Position numbers and translations under genes: made by a program
Assembly (NCBI GenBank): GCA_037179385.1
Contig: CM074193.1
Coordinates: 5,849,547 to 5,913,546, forward strand
Direction: 5' to 3'
DNA length: 64,000 nt
Source of the DNA: Holothuria scabra
Taxonomy: Eukaryota; Echinodermata; Holothuroidea; Aspidochirotida; Holothuriidae
In this document: positions 32,791 through 44,784 of the stretch, in pieces
Layout of the letters: each line of letters starts with the position of its first letter
Position numbering within the stretch: position 1 is the first letter of the stretch
The notes under the pieces: model-generated
The model's database searches: none
What the model saw: the letters and a program-made list of their open reading frames with translations, nothing else
Told to the model about the DNA's origin: nothing

Positions 32791-33944
32791 AGTGACATAA
32801 GTGACATACATGACATACATAATGCCAGAGGAACAATGTTTATCAGGACGCAAAAAGTCTGGGGAGTCTGAACAACATCGGGGGGGGGGGGGAGGCTTGG
32901 CCCCGCCCTAGGCACTCTGTTGCTACGTGACTGACTTCAAAGTATATGCGGTCTTTAATTCTACCCCATCTTACCAGGGAGGTGTAACTAGATCACACCT
33001 CCCTGTTCGCACAAAGATGCTACCTCTCTAACTACAAGACACTGAGACAGGATATCCGTATGAACGCATAATGAGGAAGTTTGACCACCGTTGCCATGCA
33101 TTTACCAATACAAAAGTTGTCTACGAAGGAACCCAGTGAATATCCACACAAAAAATTGAATGAATCTTATGCAAGCGATTTGTCAGGTCTTTGGGGTTTT
33201 CACTTAGCCTACAACTGAGAGTTTCCACAGTTTAGCATTTTCATTAGTATGCCACCTTTGGGTAATTGTGGGCTCGGAATCTCTGCAAGTGCCCTGTACA
33301 CACATCGCAAAACCGGCCTGCCCTTACGGCAAAACCAGGATAATATCTGAGTTGAGTTTGAGTTTATTTCCACAGTTTAAATACAAAAGGATACAGCATT
33401 TAAACAAGGCGGTGGAAGAGGACCGAGGAAGTAAAGCTTATGCTAGTAGACCCCTTTACAAAAAGAAAAAACAAAACCAAAAACAAATATAAAAAAAACC
33501 CAAATCATAGTCCCATACACACATAATATGAACTTCGAACAGTACCATGGAGGCATTATTTTTTCCCGCCAGTCGTTCCTTTAGCCCGCATGGGTACAGT
33601 GCACCCGGACCGAAGTACATAGACGACAGAATATAGCTCTATCGTGCCTGACCACCCTAAGGTGAAATAAAAATGAAACCACACGGAAAAAAAAACTAGA
33701 GTAGAGAACAAGTGAGAACGAATTACCCTTAAAGTTATAGTGGTGCCCAATTTGACTGGCATTGTTCTGTTAAGATCGCGCAAAATGTGGGTTCGTTATT
33801 AATTCAAAACTTTACATGCGAAAAAATGCATTATTTCATTTTTATCGTAATAAAGTTGTGAACATATAGAGGGTCCCGGTTCCACGAGAATGTTGCAAGT
33901 AACGTACACATCCCAACCATAGCCCCACCTTATAGAAATAAATT
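32791..33944. other. Intergenic, possible LINE tail
   Basis: No gene supported. At about 33350-33480 GAGTTGAGTTTGAGTTTATTTCC followed by an A-rich tail looks like the end of a non-LTR element on the minus strand, but no coding part is present. Poly-G run at 32880-32892. Confidence 0.35.
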
Positions 33945-34360
33945 ATCTGACATTTTCGGGGCTTTGGAGCCCCTGTGACAATTTGCCCCCGGCTCATCGG
34001 ACGCATGGTGATAGAATGGACCCACCCCTACATGAATCATCCCCATAGTCCGGCGAAACATTTTTGAAATATTTACCATAATGACCGTTGAAAGTCGCAA
34101 TGCCAAAATGACCGTTAAAAGTACTAGCAATTTGTACGCTATATATATATGCTAAGCAAATTTTCGGACCTTTTAGGGGCTGTGGTGCCCCAGTACCAAT
34201 TTCCCCGGGGTCAACAGAAGCATAGTGATAGAACGGACTCACCCTACATGAATCACCCCCGTTTTCCCCCAAACCATTTTCGAAATGTTTTCGAAAATAA
34301 CCATTGAAAGTTCGAAGAAACCCTCCGACCGTCGAGATGGCACTTATCAACTTCCGTAGA
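33945..34360. repeat. Two-copy tandem duplication, about 210 bp
   Basis: Unit one (about 33945-34155) and unit two (about 34158-34360) share ATTTTCGG, GTGATAGAA(T/C)GGAC, CCTACATGAATCA and ACCGTTGAAAGT-type segments in the same order. They are clearly diverged. The minus open frames over them are a by-product. Confidence 0.7.
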
Positions 34361-35369
34361 ACCGTTATTTGGTTAATCAGGGGCTACAACTCTAGCTCTG
34401 CCTGAGTTCTGCTATAATATTTATTTTTTTGCAGGGTTACAGCTTTTGTTTTTCTTTGTTTAGCTCCAGCTGGGTTCAGCTATACGCTCCTCCCATTTTG
34501 GTTGGGAACCGCCCCTTTCTCCAGTCTGGTTCACTTGATTCTGAACATCCGGCGCATTATTGGTTAATATAATTACGTCATATTGATTGCCGTACGCGTA
34601 GTTAAGCATAGCTTATTTCGTTTACGCGCGAATTTCTCAAGTCTTAAATGACGTAAAACATTAAGTTCGCGTAAGTCCAAATCTCACGTTATTAACTTTG
34701 TTCTGCAAATTCTTTTCCAAAAGGATCGATTATCATTTTTTGACTTAGACTATCTGTACCCATCTGATCACTTTAATGGTGAGACCTTCTTATATTAGTA
34801 GATATCTCAACGAAAGCAACTAAAATTATGTATGATATTAGAGTAATCAACACCTAAAGCCTATCACGGTATTGGCATGGCTCATCATTAACGTTAGGCC
34901 TTACTGTAGGTTATTATTAGCTGATCATGTACATTACAATATTGTGTACTAAATTAGGCCTGCTGCAAAATGTTGACATAAGGACCAGCCTTTTTTAACA
35001 TTGGGAACACTACAGTAAGTGCATATATTATGTAATTAGCCCACACTACCCTTACTACACGCTTACTGCTATATAAACAGTTACTATAATAATCTTGGGA
35101 ACACTATTTTGTGTGCTACTGTCTTCTGTAAAATGAAAACAATCACACAATGTTCAGCGAAATATTTTAGGGCCTAGGCCTAGGCTACCACTAAGTTACA
35201 TGACCCAACTTCAGGCAATTATTAATAGTCTTACAAATTTCGCTCGACAGCATCACTCAGGGATCCAGCCTGCAGCAAAAACCCTCAGGTGGAGGTGCAG
35301 TTCAAAGGCTGCCTTCATTAATCACCACCATCACTTTCTAGCAGAAAATTTCCTTAGAGACCCTTTGTC
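34361..35369. other. Intergenic sequence
   Basis: No gene supported. AGGCCTAGGCCTAGG occurs near 35172-35186. TTACGTCAT appears once near 34574. Confidence 0.45.
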
Positions 35370-35603
35370 CAAATTCCATTCACCAAAGGGTTTCAATGAG
35401 TTCCAAATGGTTCTAAAGGGTTTTCAAAAAGGTTTGATTTATGCAAAGGGTAATTTTATAAATCCCATTGAGATTTGTCCAATTCCCATCAACAACCAAA
35501 AGGAACCCTTTGAATGCAAATGGTTTTACGAAAGGATACCATTTGAAACCCTTTGGGTTCAAATGGTATTACCCCAAAGGGTTCCAAAGGGAATTTTCAG
35601 CTG
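35370..35603. repeat. Palindrome-rich repeat built from CCAAAGGGTT words
   Basis: The word AAAGGGTT (or AACCCTTT) appears at least seven times in both orientations within about 230 bp. At 35537-35573 ATACCATTTGAAACCC faces GGGTTCAAATGGTAT, a 15-base hairpin stem. The region also forms the longest open frame locally (35200-35616), but its peptide is only the translation of the repeated words. Confidence 0.75.
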
Positions 35604-35989
35604 GGATAGCACATGATGTACTTAAAATCCTCCCACCTCCCATTCCCCACAGGTTACGGCCCTGTAATTACACATCAATTAGTAGTTTTCTAAAGCATAA
35701 CCTTACTATTAGGCCCATGTATCATCGAAATCAACTTCATTACTTTGCAGGTAGTTGGTGCTATTAATGGTAAACTGTGTTCTGTAAAACGTTATTTTTC
35801 TTTTTTAGCATGGCTGGTATAACTTTTCAAGACTGATTACATACTTCTGAATGACTGTAACGGTCCTCTACTTCCACATCGCTGCTGCTTTCATATCCAA
35901 TCTGTAAGTTTATGAAAGTATAATTGTTAAATTATATAGTTTAAGGTAGTGAGGTGATGATCGACACATGATGATTTTCACAATTGTAA

Positions 35990-37378
35990 GCTTTGGGTTC
36001 AAGCGATAATACGTCATTTTAAATTCACATGCAAAGTCAACGGAAGCTTACCTGAACCAGTGTGGAGCCACGGTTTCAACCCCTAACATCCCTTAAAAGT
36101 GTTGACTTATATTAAGAGCTTAATAAAGCACATAGCATGTTCCCTCTACTTTGTCTCTGGGCTGACGAAAGACCCGATTCATATTAATTTTATTAGAAAA
36201 AAATTACAAATTCAAGCAATAATACGTCATTTTAGTTTCACGTGCAAAGTCAACGGAAGCTTTCCTGAACCTGGGTGGAGCCACGGTTTCAACCCCTAAA
36301 TTCCCTTTAAATTGTTGACTTACATTATGAGCTTAATACAGCATATAGCATGTTCACTCTGCTTTGTCTCTGGGCTGACAAAAGACCTGAATAATTTTAA
36401 TTTTATTAGGAAAAAAATAAAAATTCAAGCGATAATACGTCATTTTAGTTTCACGTGCAAAGTCAACGGAAGCTTACCTGAACCAGGGTGGAGCCAAGGT
36501 TTCAACCCTAACATCCCTTAAAAGTGTTGACTTATATTAAGAGCTTATTATAGCACATAGCATGTTCCCTCTACTTTGTCTCTGGGCTGACGAAAGACCC
36601 GATTCATATTTATTTTATTAGAAAAAAATTACATATTCAAGCAATAATACGTCATTTTAGTTTCACGTGCAAAGTCAACGGAAGCTTTCCTGAACCTGGG
36701 TGGAGCCACGGTTTCAACCCCTAAATTCCCTTTAAATTGTTGACTTATATTATGAGCTTAATACAGCATATAGCATGTTCACTCTGCTTTGTCTCTGGGC
36801 TGACAAAAGACCTGAATAATTTTAATTTTATTAGGAAAAAAATAAAAATTCAAGCGATAATACGTCATTTTAGTTTCACGTGCAAAGTCAACGGAAGCTT
36901 ACCTGAACCAGGGTGGAGCCAAGGTTTCAACCCCTAACATCCCTTAAAAGTGTTGACTTATATTAAGAGCTTAATATAGCACATAGCATGTTCCCTCTAC
37001 TTTGTCTCTGGGCTGACGAAAGACCCGATTCATATTTATTTTATTAGAAAAAAATTACATATTCAAGCAATAATACGTCATTTTAGTTTCACGTGCAAAG
37101 TCAACGGAAGCTTTCCTGAACCAGGGTGGAGCCAAGGTTTCAACCCCTAACACCCTTTTAAAGTGTTGACCTATATTATGAGCTTAATAAAGCACATAGC
37201 ATGTTCACTCTACTTTGTCTCTGGCATGACAAAAGACCTGAATAATTTTAATTTAATTAGGAAAAAAATAAAAATTCAAGCAATAATACGTCATTTTAGT
37301 TTCACGTGCAAAGTCAACAGAAGCTTTCCTGAACCAGGGTGGAGCCAAGGTTTCAACCCCTGACATCCCTTAAAAGAA
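35990..37378 (+). repeat. Satellite array, about 213 bp unit, alternating A/B types
   Basis: About 6.5 head-to-tail units starting at TGTTGACTTATATTA (36097, 36313, 36526, 36739, 36951, 37165) after a partial unit. Odd units carry GACGAAAGACCCGATTCATA; even units carry GACAAAAGACCTGAATAATT. The repeating unit is therefore a 425 bp dimer. Every unit has AATACGTCATTTTAGTTTCACG followed by TGCAAAGTCAAC. Unit length is 71 codons, so frames stay open over several units (36099-36299, 36312-36521, 36737-36937, 37163-37363), while two A units have a stop. I do not treat this as coding. Confidence 0.95.
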
Positions 37379-37986
37379 AAAAAATTAAAAGTCCAAGCGA
37401 TAGTACGATCTGAGTCATTCCAAAACATATACTTGGATTTCACAACTTAAACTTTTCACCTTTTCAATTCCCTACTCGCTTAGCGATCTTTATACGACTC
37501 CGTACACTCATTATACAGGAGGCGCGGCCTATTTCAGTGTTGCAGCCTTACCTTCATATCGCTATTAAGTGCACTCAGATGGAGCAATACAAAGCTGCAA
37601 CCCCTGATAATTTGGTTCGCTCCACAGCGTAGCGTTATCGTTCGCCGTCCACCCAGTGAGTAGGTTGCTGTGAGTTGTATTGGTACGTATTCGTGAATCT
37701 TTGTTCGGAGTGTGAACTCTCTGCACTTACGTGCGTGTATAGTGTCCGTATGCGTCACGGACCATTTCAGCTAGCATCAGAACAAAAAAACTAGCGCATA
37801 ACCAGATTTTTCTGTCCTAGGACAGCTTCCCCAAAAAACTACGTCACCGGCCACTGAGTACTGGTATTAACATTAACATTATTTTCTGTATGATTTAGCA
37901 GTCTGTAAATAGTTTGCGTTTATGTTTTTGCCCGATCCGGTTTCAGTTTTGTTTTTGTTTTGTATGTGCCGTTTCAATGCACTTAA
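37379..37986. other. Intergenic sequence after the satellite
   Basis: No gene supported. It starts with an A-rich junction and a last trace of the satellite word CCAAGCGATAGTACG (37391-37405). Nothing else is recognisable. Confidence 0.45.
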
Positions 37987-38283
37987 AGCGCCAAACCTCT
38001 CACCCCAAACTACAGTTTTGGTACGGGGGTACGAAAATTCTCAATTGGCTCAGCTCTTTGATTGACAGCTAATTCAAACAATGCGGAGTACCAAAGTTTC
38101 TATTACACAGCATGATCGGTACTGAGAGTGTTTCGATTATATAAATTGAGTTTTACTTTACTCACCTTGAAGCAATAAATTGAGATTGTATCTGGATGAA
38201 CATGAATTTCAGACAATTGTGGGAGGGACTTAAGTAAGAAGGTTAGGAGAATTGGTACTGTTTGGGGTGAGAGAACTGGGCCT
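37987..38283 (-). mobile_element. TTAA-flanked MITE, family 1, copy 3
   Basis: 297 bp in inverse orientation to copies 1 and 2. The right end, complemented, is AGGCCCAGTTCTCTCACCCC and the left is AGCGCCAAACCTCTCACCCC. TTAA flanks at 37983-37986 and 38284-38287. The inner blocks TTGATTGACAGCTAATTC and GAGAGTGTTTCGATTATA align with the other copies. Confidence 0.92.
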
Positions 38284-38287
38284 TTAA

Positions 38288-39064
38288 AAAGCACACATGT
38301 TGATGTGTGCAGTGACTAACTGCTCATGCTAAACCAATTCGGAGAAAAAGGGGAACTTAGTCGGAGTCGGAGAACATTTCACCCTGGTGCTATTGGATGT
38401 AAGAACTCCCCCACTGCTTATCTGAGGGATGTAGGCCAACATGCTCAACAAACCCAGAGTTAAACCTATCATTTTCTGATTTTTCTCATCTGTGAACCCA
38501 TTTTGACCGATTTCCATTGTCTCGCGAAACTAGGCCTAGCCTAACGTTAGGCCAAGTTATGCATTCTTATTAAGGCATATTTAGCCTATTCATTGTGTAG
38601 CCTAACTCAACTGTAGCGTTAGTTGTAACTTTGTCTCGTACAGTATTGTAGTGTAGCCTAAGGTTAGTGATAGTGTATCCTTCCTCTTAGTCTTAGTAAC
38701 TCTTAGCAAGGCATAGTACAAATATTCACTGTATCATTATAAAGGTAGTGTAGGGTGTAAATGAACACTTCTGGGCCATGACATGTGACAACTAAAAGAG
38801 AGTGTGATTACTAGCCTAACTGCATGTGTAATAACTACTGTGGGGTGGGTGTGTGGTTTGGGACCATACTGGAAAGTAGGGCCTTTCACAGAAAGATCTG
38901 TGGGCATACAGAAATGTACACCAACAAATTTGGTGTACGGCATACCTAGCTGCTACAGGAAAAATTACAACAGTTGTCATAAAATTGCAACAATTGGTGT
39001 GGCATATAATTCTAAACACCTCCACCTTGGCGTGATACTTTGGCGTATGGCAAATATACTTTCC
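38288..39064. other. Intergenic, one weak exon candidate
   Basis: A minus-strand open frame starts at 38517 with a good start context (ACAATGG) and a hydrophobic stretch IGLTLGLLSMLAYIPQI; I cannot match it to a family (see findings). AGGCCTAGCC motifs follow at 38531. No other gene seen. Confidence 0.4.
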
Positions 39065-39345
39065 GGTATGGGTTTGGGGAATGGGTTTCCTAGCTGGGAA
39101 AGTTCTCTCTCTGTTTTGACCTTGCCTTGTTTTGTAACCTCCTTTTTTGATAGTGTAGAAGCTTTTTGTGTTTGTCTTCAGTCTGCTTGTTGTTGTTGTT
39201 TATTTTTTTCTCAGGGAGTGCGCGTTCTCAAGCCCCCTCCAGGGGTTTTTGTGTACTTCCTTTTGCTTTTATATGTCATTTGATTCTTTGTTGTATTTAT
39301 GTATATATGTTAAAGGGATAAAACAATAAATGAAACTATAATTTA
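39065..39345 (+). mobile_element. 3' end of the second LINE family
   Basis: This stretch is the same sequence, inverted, as the 3' untranslated end of the LINE at 51403-52979: GGTTTGGGG, GTAACCTCC(C)TTTTTTG, GTCTGCTTGTTGTTGTT, CTCAGGGAGTGC, GGGGTTTTTGTGTACTTCC, GCTTTTATATGTC and finally GATAAAACAATAAA. Only the tail is present. The 38804-39283 open frame overlaps it and is not a gene. Confidence 0.88.
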
Positions 39346-41615
39346 AACTCTCATTCCACAAGGTCAGGGTCCAGGGTGACTATAGCTGTGATTGTAGGCC
39401 TAGGCCTAAGACTGGCTTATCTTCTATTCTGCATTAAGCCCCCAAGAAAAGGGGAAAGATCATGGAAAATAAATAAGAAGCGCAAATCAGGCCAAGGCTA
39501 GAAACATCAGGAAGTAAGAAATAAATACACAAAACGGTGAACAAGAATGCAGAATAAAAATGTTGATCTATTAGTCCAATTGAGTGAAAGTCATATAATA
39601 CTGTCCTCTGCCCGCATGTAATGAAAGGTGCCGCCAAAAACTTTCATTAATTGAAAAATAATAAATAATTTTTTAATAAAAATGTATCTGCCAAAACATT
39701 TGACCTTTAATTCTTTCTGAATTTGCTCAAAGTGCCTTCTGAAAATGGGCCTGCTGTAAACATCGGCCTACATATAAACTTAACGCAGCTGTGTGTATCA
39801 ATCACCAGTCTGCAGTATTCCATGCACTGTGCACTATGATACACGTATGAAGATCTGCAGAGTGAGCACTGATTCCATCTCGGCGTACCAGTGATTGAAA
39901 CTAGCCTACCCTTACTGTATATTATATCCGTAAGGCATCCATACAACTTTGTGAAGCAATGTGCTTCCACTTAATTCCCACCGAGTCCCGGACAAATTTC
40001 AAAATAGATTTTTTCCTGTCAAACAGATAAGGACGAAAGAAAATTTTGACAGTAGAACAATGTTTATATGTAGCCTGTACATAGGCCTGTAGTGTATGTA
40101 AGTATAGCATACTTATTTACATGGTATACATAAACTGTTTAATATGGTATGCATATATGTATGGGTATCACTGTGAGAATGTAAAGGCTTGTTTAGGTAC
40201 ATACCTACAGTATATGTATTGTTTCAATTTTTGGGAATACATCTTTGTGCTGGCGTACGAATATATATACTGGGCTTATCATGAGTTGATCACCTAATAA
40301 AGTTCGTTACTACAAAAATATGAAAACATCTACAAAAATCGATAAAATTTGACAGTAATATTTTGTAATATGTCTTCTTCTTTGTGCTATATTTTGGTGT
40401 TGTTTGGACTGTGTAATTTGTAGAAAATGAATCATGAAATGTAGGAGGCAGTGCAAGTGCAAGTAGCAATGCTTATGAAGTAATCATGAGTCGATCAAAA
40501 ACAAACAAATAAAATCCTACAAATTACTATTTTTATGGTCAGAGTTTGACATAATGGTACAAAACAATCTCCTTTTCATCATAATCCCTACTTAAAACTT
40601 CATGAAATACATTCTCATCTTCATTTTTTCTGATTTTTGCAAATTTCTGGCTCATACTTTTGCTGAAACTTGAAAATCTGGCCATGACTAACACATTTTT
40701 GCTTTAAAAATCCAAAACCTGATGACAAATAATTGGTTTTGAAATTTTGATGTTATTTGAAGAATTTGCATTGCGAGTTATTCTAGTATCGGAATCACAT
40801 CGCACCTACTCACTTTTATGGGGTTTAGAAGACGGTGATCGTCGCCTCATGATACAGTAACTTACTATACACCTCGGGAAAAAAATGAATAATGAAAAAA
40901 GCCTCATGTGTTTCCTAAAATCATTCGGACAGTAAGCTATGACTTTTATTCCCTCTGCCTTATATAGGTGCTGATGTAGGCTAGTCCATTTAACAAAGTT
41001 GGTGATTTTTTGTTTAAAAATACTAAAATAGGGCTCTAAATTAGAATTGAAAGTGACATTGATCAATGTCATGTACAGTATGTTCTTTAAGCATACAGGC
41101 ATATGTAACCACCCTCAACTTTTAGATATTCCAGGTGTGCTACAAGTAGCCATCCATTTTGCTTACTTCCAACCCTTTCATTTTACATTTTTCTGGAGTA
41201 TGCTGAAGCTATGCAAACCACAGGATTTAAAAAAATGATGAAAACCCATTTGAGGATCTAACATTTATCACTATGGCAACCCATGAAAATTCACTTTTCT
41301 ACTAAAAAATACAAGCCCATAGGTGTTAACTGATTGGGTTATGTGATTTCATCAATGTAGGAGGGACACATGATACAGAAGGGAACAATACTCAGGGTCT
41401 TTTTGTAATATATACAATGCTTGGAACTGTTAGCAGTGTAGCAGCCAATGATAATGCAAAGACATTAAAGGGTGTCAACAGTTTGGAAATATTGATATTG
41501 TCTCTGCATGGGTTGTGCAGTGTGAATGTTGTTTTAACCAAAAATAGTCACTTGCATTCCTTTCCTTCCTCCTACTTTCAGATGTGTGGTAAAGCAGTGT
41601 TTATATTCCTTATAG
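39346..41615. other. Upstream of the GTF2E1 coding exon
   Basis: No protein-coding exon recognised. It should hold at least part of the intron that precedes the first GTF2E1 coding exon, because that exon begins at an acceptor site. Short open frames on both strands lack support. AGGCCTAGGCCTAAG occurs at 39395-39409. Confidence 0.5.
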
Positions 41616-42292
41616 ATGGTCACAATGTCTGTGATACCGACAGTTCCAGAGGACTCTAATCTTGTGAAAGAAATTCCAGATGATTTAAAAAAATTAGCCA
41701 AGTATGTTATGCGTGGATTTTACACAGTTGAACATGTCTTGATTGTTGACCTGCTGGTCAGGAATGTCATTATGAAGGATGATGACTTAGCAGAACTTTT
41801 GAAATTTGACAAAAAGTATTTGAGGAGTATGTTAAACAAATTGAAAAGTGATAAGCTTCTGAAATCAACACTGAGGGTAGAGACCCAAGCTGATGGCAAA
41901 ACGAACCGTCACAACTATTATTTTATAAATTATAAAGTTTTTGTCAATGTGGTGAAGTACAAATTGGACAAAATGAGGCAGAAAATAGAAAGCAGAGAAA
42001 GAGAATCCACGTGTAAAGCACTTTACAAATGTGTGAATTGTGATAAACAGTACAATGAATATGACACAGGAGATTTAATTGATTTTATGTCAGGAGAAAT
42101 GAAGTGTACTCTCTGTGGGTCAGAAGTGATTGAGGATGAAACAGTGGCACAAGAGAAAGACACTTATATGCAAATTGCACTCTTCAATGAACAGATGCGC
42201 CCTCTTTTTGATTTGCTTAAAGAAGTGGAACATATCAAACTGGCTCCTGAAGTGTTAGAGCCAACACCTATTATTGCAAGTGAAAACACCAG
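41616..42292 (+). CDS. GTF2E1: GTF2E1 first coding exon (TFIIE alpha: winged helix and zinc ribbon)
   Basis: Encodes the amino-terminal half of the large subunit of general transcription factor TFIIE, which joins RNA polymerase II pre-initiation complexes and recruits TFIIH in the nucleus. The translation runs from LKKLAKYVMRGFY through LLKFDKKYLRSMLNKLKSDK and GKTNRHNYYFINYK, the conserved winged-helix core. A zinc ribbon follows with Cys136, Cys139, Cys161 and Cys164 (KCVNCDK and KCTLCGS), counted from the second Met. The exon starts right after an acceptor (TATTCCTTATAG), so an upstream untranslated exon must exist. Two in-frame ATGs are possible, 41616 and 41625; the second has a better context and is preferred. 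The donor is AG|GTATGT at 42292/42293, phase 2. The open frame reads on into the intron to 42434, which is not exon. Confidence 0.93.
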
Positions 42293-42651
42293 GTATGTAT
42301 GGTATGTTTGCTGTGATTTTAGAGATGTTCTTTATTCTACCAACCTCTGCATTTTACAATTTCTCGGTGCAAGTATGTATGACAAAATTTGTTACTTATT
42401 TCAGGTGTATATTATTGCTGTAAGAAGATTGTAGTCCTTTCATCACTTCATGATGTGTTTGGATATGAAGTAGCCTTGTGAACATAGTAGTACAACCAAA
42501 AATAAGAAATGATGTGGTATAGCAGTCTTCCTCTAACCATTTTGGTTATGAGAGTCTTTGGTATGAGTCCAGATAGATTAAGATATTTATCGAAGTGCTT
42601 ATAATTATCACTGTTGATATTTTTAATCTGCAATTATAAACACACTGTTAA

Positions 42652-44131
42652 AGAGCCCATGAAATGACTTAGTAACAATGATATGGGGTCATTCTCTGAC
42701 ACTATCTATCAACAAAAATAGCATTTATTTTAAAAAATCCCACCCCAGGAAAGAGAAATCCTCAAGGGAAATGGTATCCCTTCCAGCACAACAGCTGAAA
42801 AATGTAAAAGTGCACTGAACCAAGAATGACATCATCACAGGAACCCAACTTCACATTGTGTGTACTACAGTGTACTTGGAGTATACCCTGCTCTGTAGAT
42901 GTTACAGAATCTTACCATGTATAGATGGTCTAAAATGATTGATATAATCAACAAATTATCATTATGAAACCTAAACCTATGTGTGCTTCACAAAACTAGT
43001 GAAAAGGGGGGTTTCAACACCTAGAAATATCCTTGTTCAGCAGATGGAGTTTTGTGACTTCTCAATATTCCTTGAGCCAACTTGCAGGGGAAATTGTTTG
43101 GTATACATCATACAGTGTTTGGAGTTCCCTGGAAAGAGACACACAGAAAAATACCTCAGGCTCTTGGGGGATGTAACTGCATCCATTTGTCCTCCAGTGT
43201 TATGTAACGATTATTTTTATTGGGGAGGAAGCAGTGATTCTCTCATTACACAGGCCCATATGCAATACTGTACTGTATACCATTCTGCACAGTGTCTAAA
43301 TACTACCAACAAGTTCTGTGTTGTTTTGGATGCATGTGCTAATGCTGCAATTTGACTTGGTTCACAGAAAAGGAACAGTGATTATAGTGGGAAAGGAGAC
43401 TAGCTGATATTTTGGTTATTTAAGGAAGTATTCTGTATTTTTATCAAGTTGGCATGAAGTTACTATTTCAACTCCATGCATTTTGAAGTCTATGCTAGTA
43501 CAAGATCCATTGCATGAATTGCATTAATGTTTGTGACAAATTTACTTGGAAGGGATGTCTTTCAAAGGAATCCGGGTGAGATATCAGTCTTCTTATTCAA
43601 CAATCTGACTGAATGTGAGTTGAAATATTTTCTCTTTTCTGGTTGAAAGAACTGCTGTCTAGTCATAGATCGACTACATCGCAGGAACCAAAAATTCAAA
43701 CTGATAGGCCTAACATGATGGCATGGGGCAGCTTGAGTCAATAATGACAAAATTCCTCTTTTGAGGGATTGGGAGTGAGAATTTCAAATTTTGATTGATA
43801 TATTTTTGGCTTTATACTGGGACATTCTTCAGATATAATTCAGAAATTATTTGGCCAGTCTCATGCTATGAAATCTGTGAGCAAAATGTTACTTAAACAT
43901 AGCATTATAATACACACACTGTGAAGTTTGGTTCCTGTGATGATGTCATTCTTGGTTCAATGCACTTTTACATTTTTTACATTTTTCAGCTGTTGTACTG
44001 AGAGGGGTACCATTTCACTTGAGCATTTCTCTTTTGTGGGGCAGAATTTGTTAAAGTAAATGCTTTTTTTGTTGATAGGTAGTGTCAGAGAATGACTCCA
44101 AATGTTGTCATTGAGTCATTTCGTGGGCTCT
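42652..44131. mobile_element. TTAA-flanked foldback element, family 4 (AGAGCCCA ends)
   Basis: 1480 bp in the GTF2E1 intron. It has long inverted arms of about 250 bp: the left arm begins AGAGCCCATGAAATGACT and contains GGTCATTCTCTGACACTA and AATGACATCATCACAGGAAC; the right arm is its complement, ending GTCATTTCGTGGGCTCT. TTAA lies at 42648-42651 and 44132-44135. The 1 kb between the arms has no recognisable transposase; the 42981-43355 frame is unremarkable. Arm divergence is moderate. Confidence 0.9.
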
Positions 44132-44784
44132 TTAATTAATTTTTTTTAAGATAAAATTAGGGGATACAAGAAAATGAAATTCCTACTCAAAATGTCCTTA
44201 GCTTATAAAGTCTGTATTTTATCCAAGCATCTTTATCCATGGTTTCAATAAAAACATACATGCACAATCTAAAATACATGTACTTCCCCATAAAGTTGGC
44301 AATGTGTTGCTTTTAACTAAGACAAGAAATAAATTCAAAACCTGAGTAAATTGGTCACCTTTGCATTATTGGCAAACATGGGTTTTAAAAAAAAATATTT
44401 TTACATTAGCCACTTAAAAAACATCTTGTAGAAAACATACTTAATTAAAAGAAATGTTAACCATCTCATTGCTCTATGAGGAGAGGGAGTTAAAATTTAT
44501 TTACCAATTGAGCTCCATTTATGGCAATATAACATTTCCACATACCAATTGCAAAGGATTGTGGGATAGACTTTCGATATTTGGTGAGAGCTGGTTTTGT
44601 CAGTGGCATTCTACTGTACATCAAAAGATGATGCATGCCAAAAGTTTATCCCACAATTCAGTGTAACTACTATTTGGTATTAAAATGGTGTATATTACAG
44701 TATACTTTATTTGGTATTTATGTCAATTGACTGAAAATTTTATAAATTCTTAGAAATGCCAAAATGTGTCATTTCCTCCATGAT

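Noticed and set aside
36099..37363. Repeated 66-69 codon frames as a multi-copy small protein
   Set aside because: They are the translation of satellite units whose length happens to be a multiple of three; two units carry stops. Kept only as a finding to test.
38804..39283. 159-codon open frame as a gene
   Set aside because: Its second half is the 3' untranslated tail of a LINE also found at 51.4 kb. The first half lacks any family resemblance.
42293..42434. Continuation of the GTF2E1 frame past 42292 as coding
   Set aside because: The similarity to TFIIE alpha stops exactly at an AG|GTATGT donor and resumes in phase at 47574.
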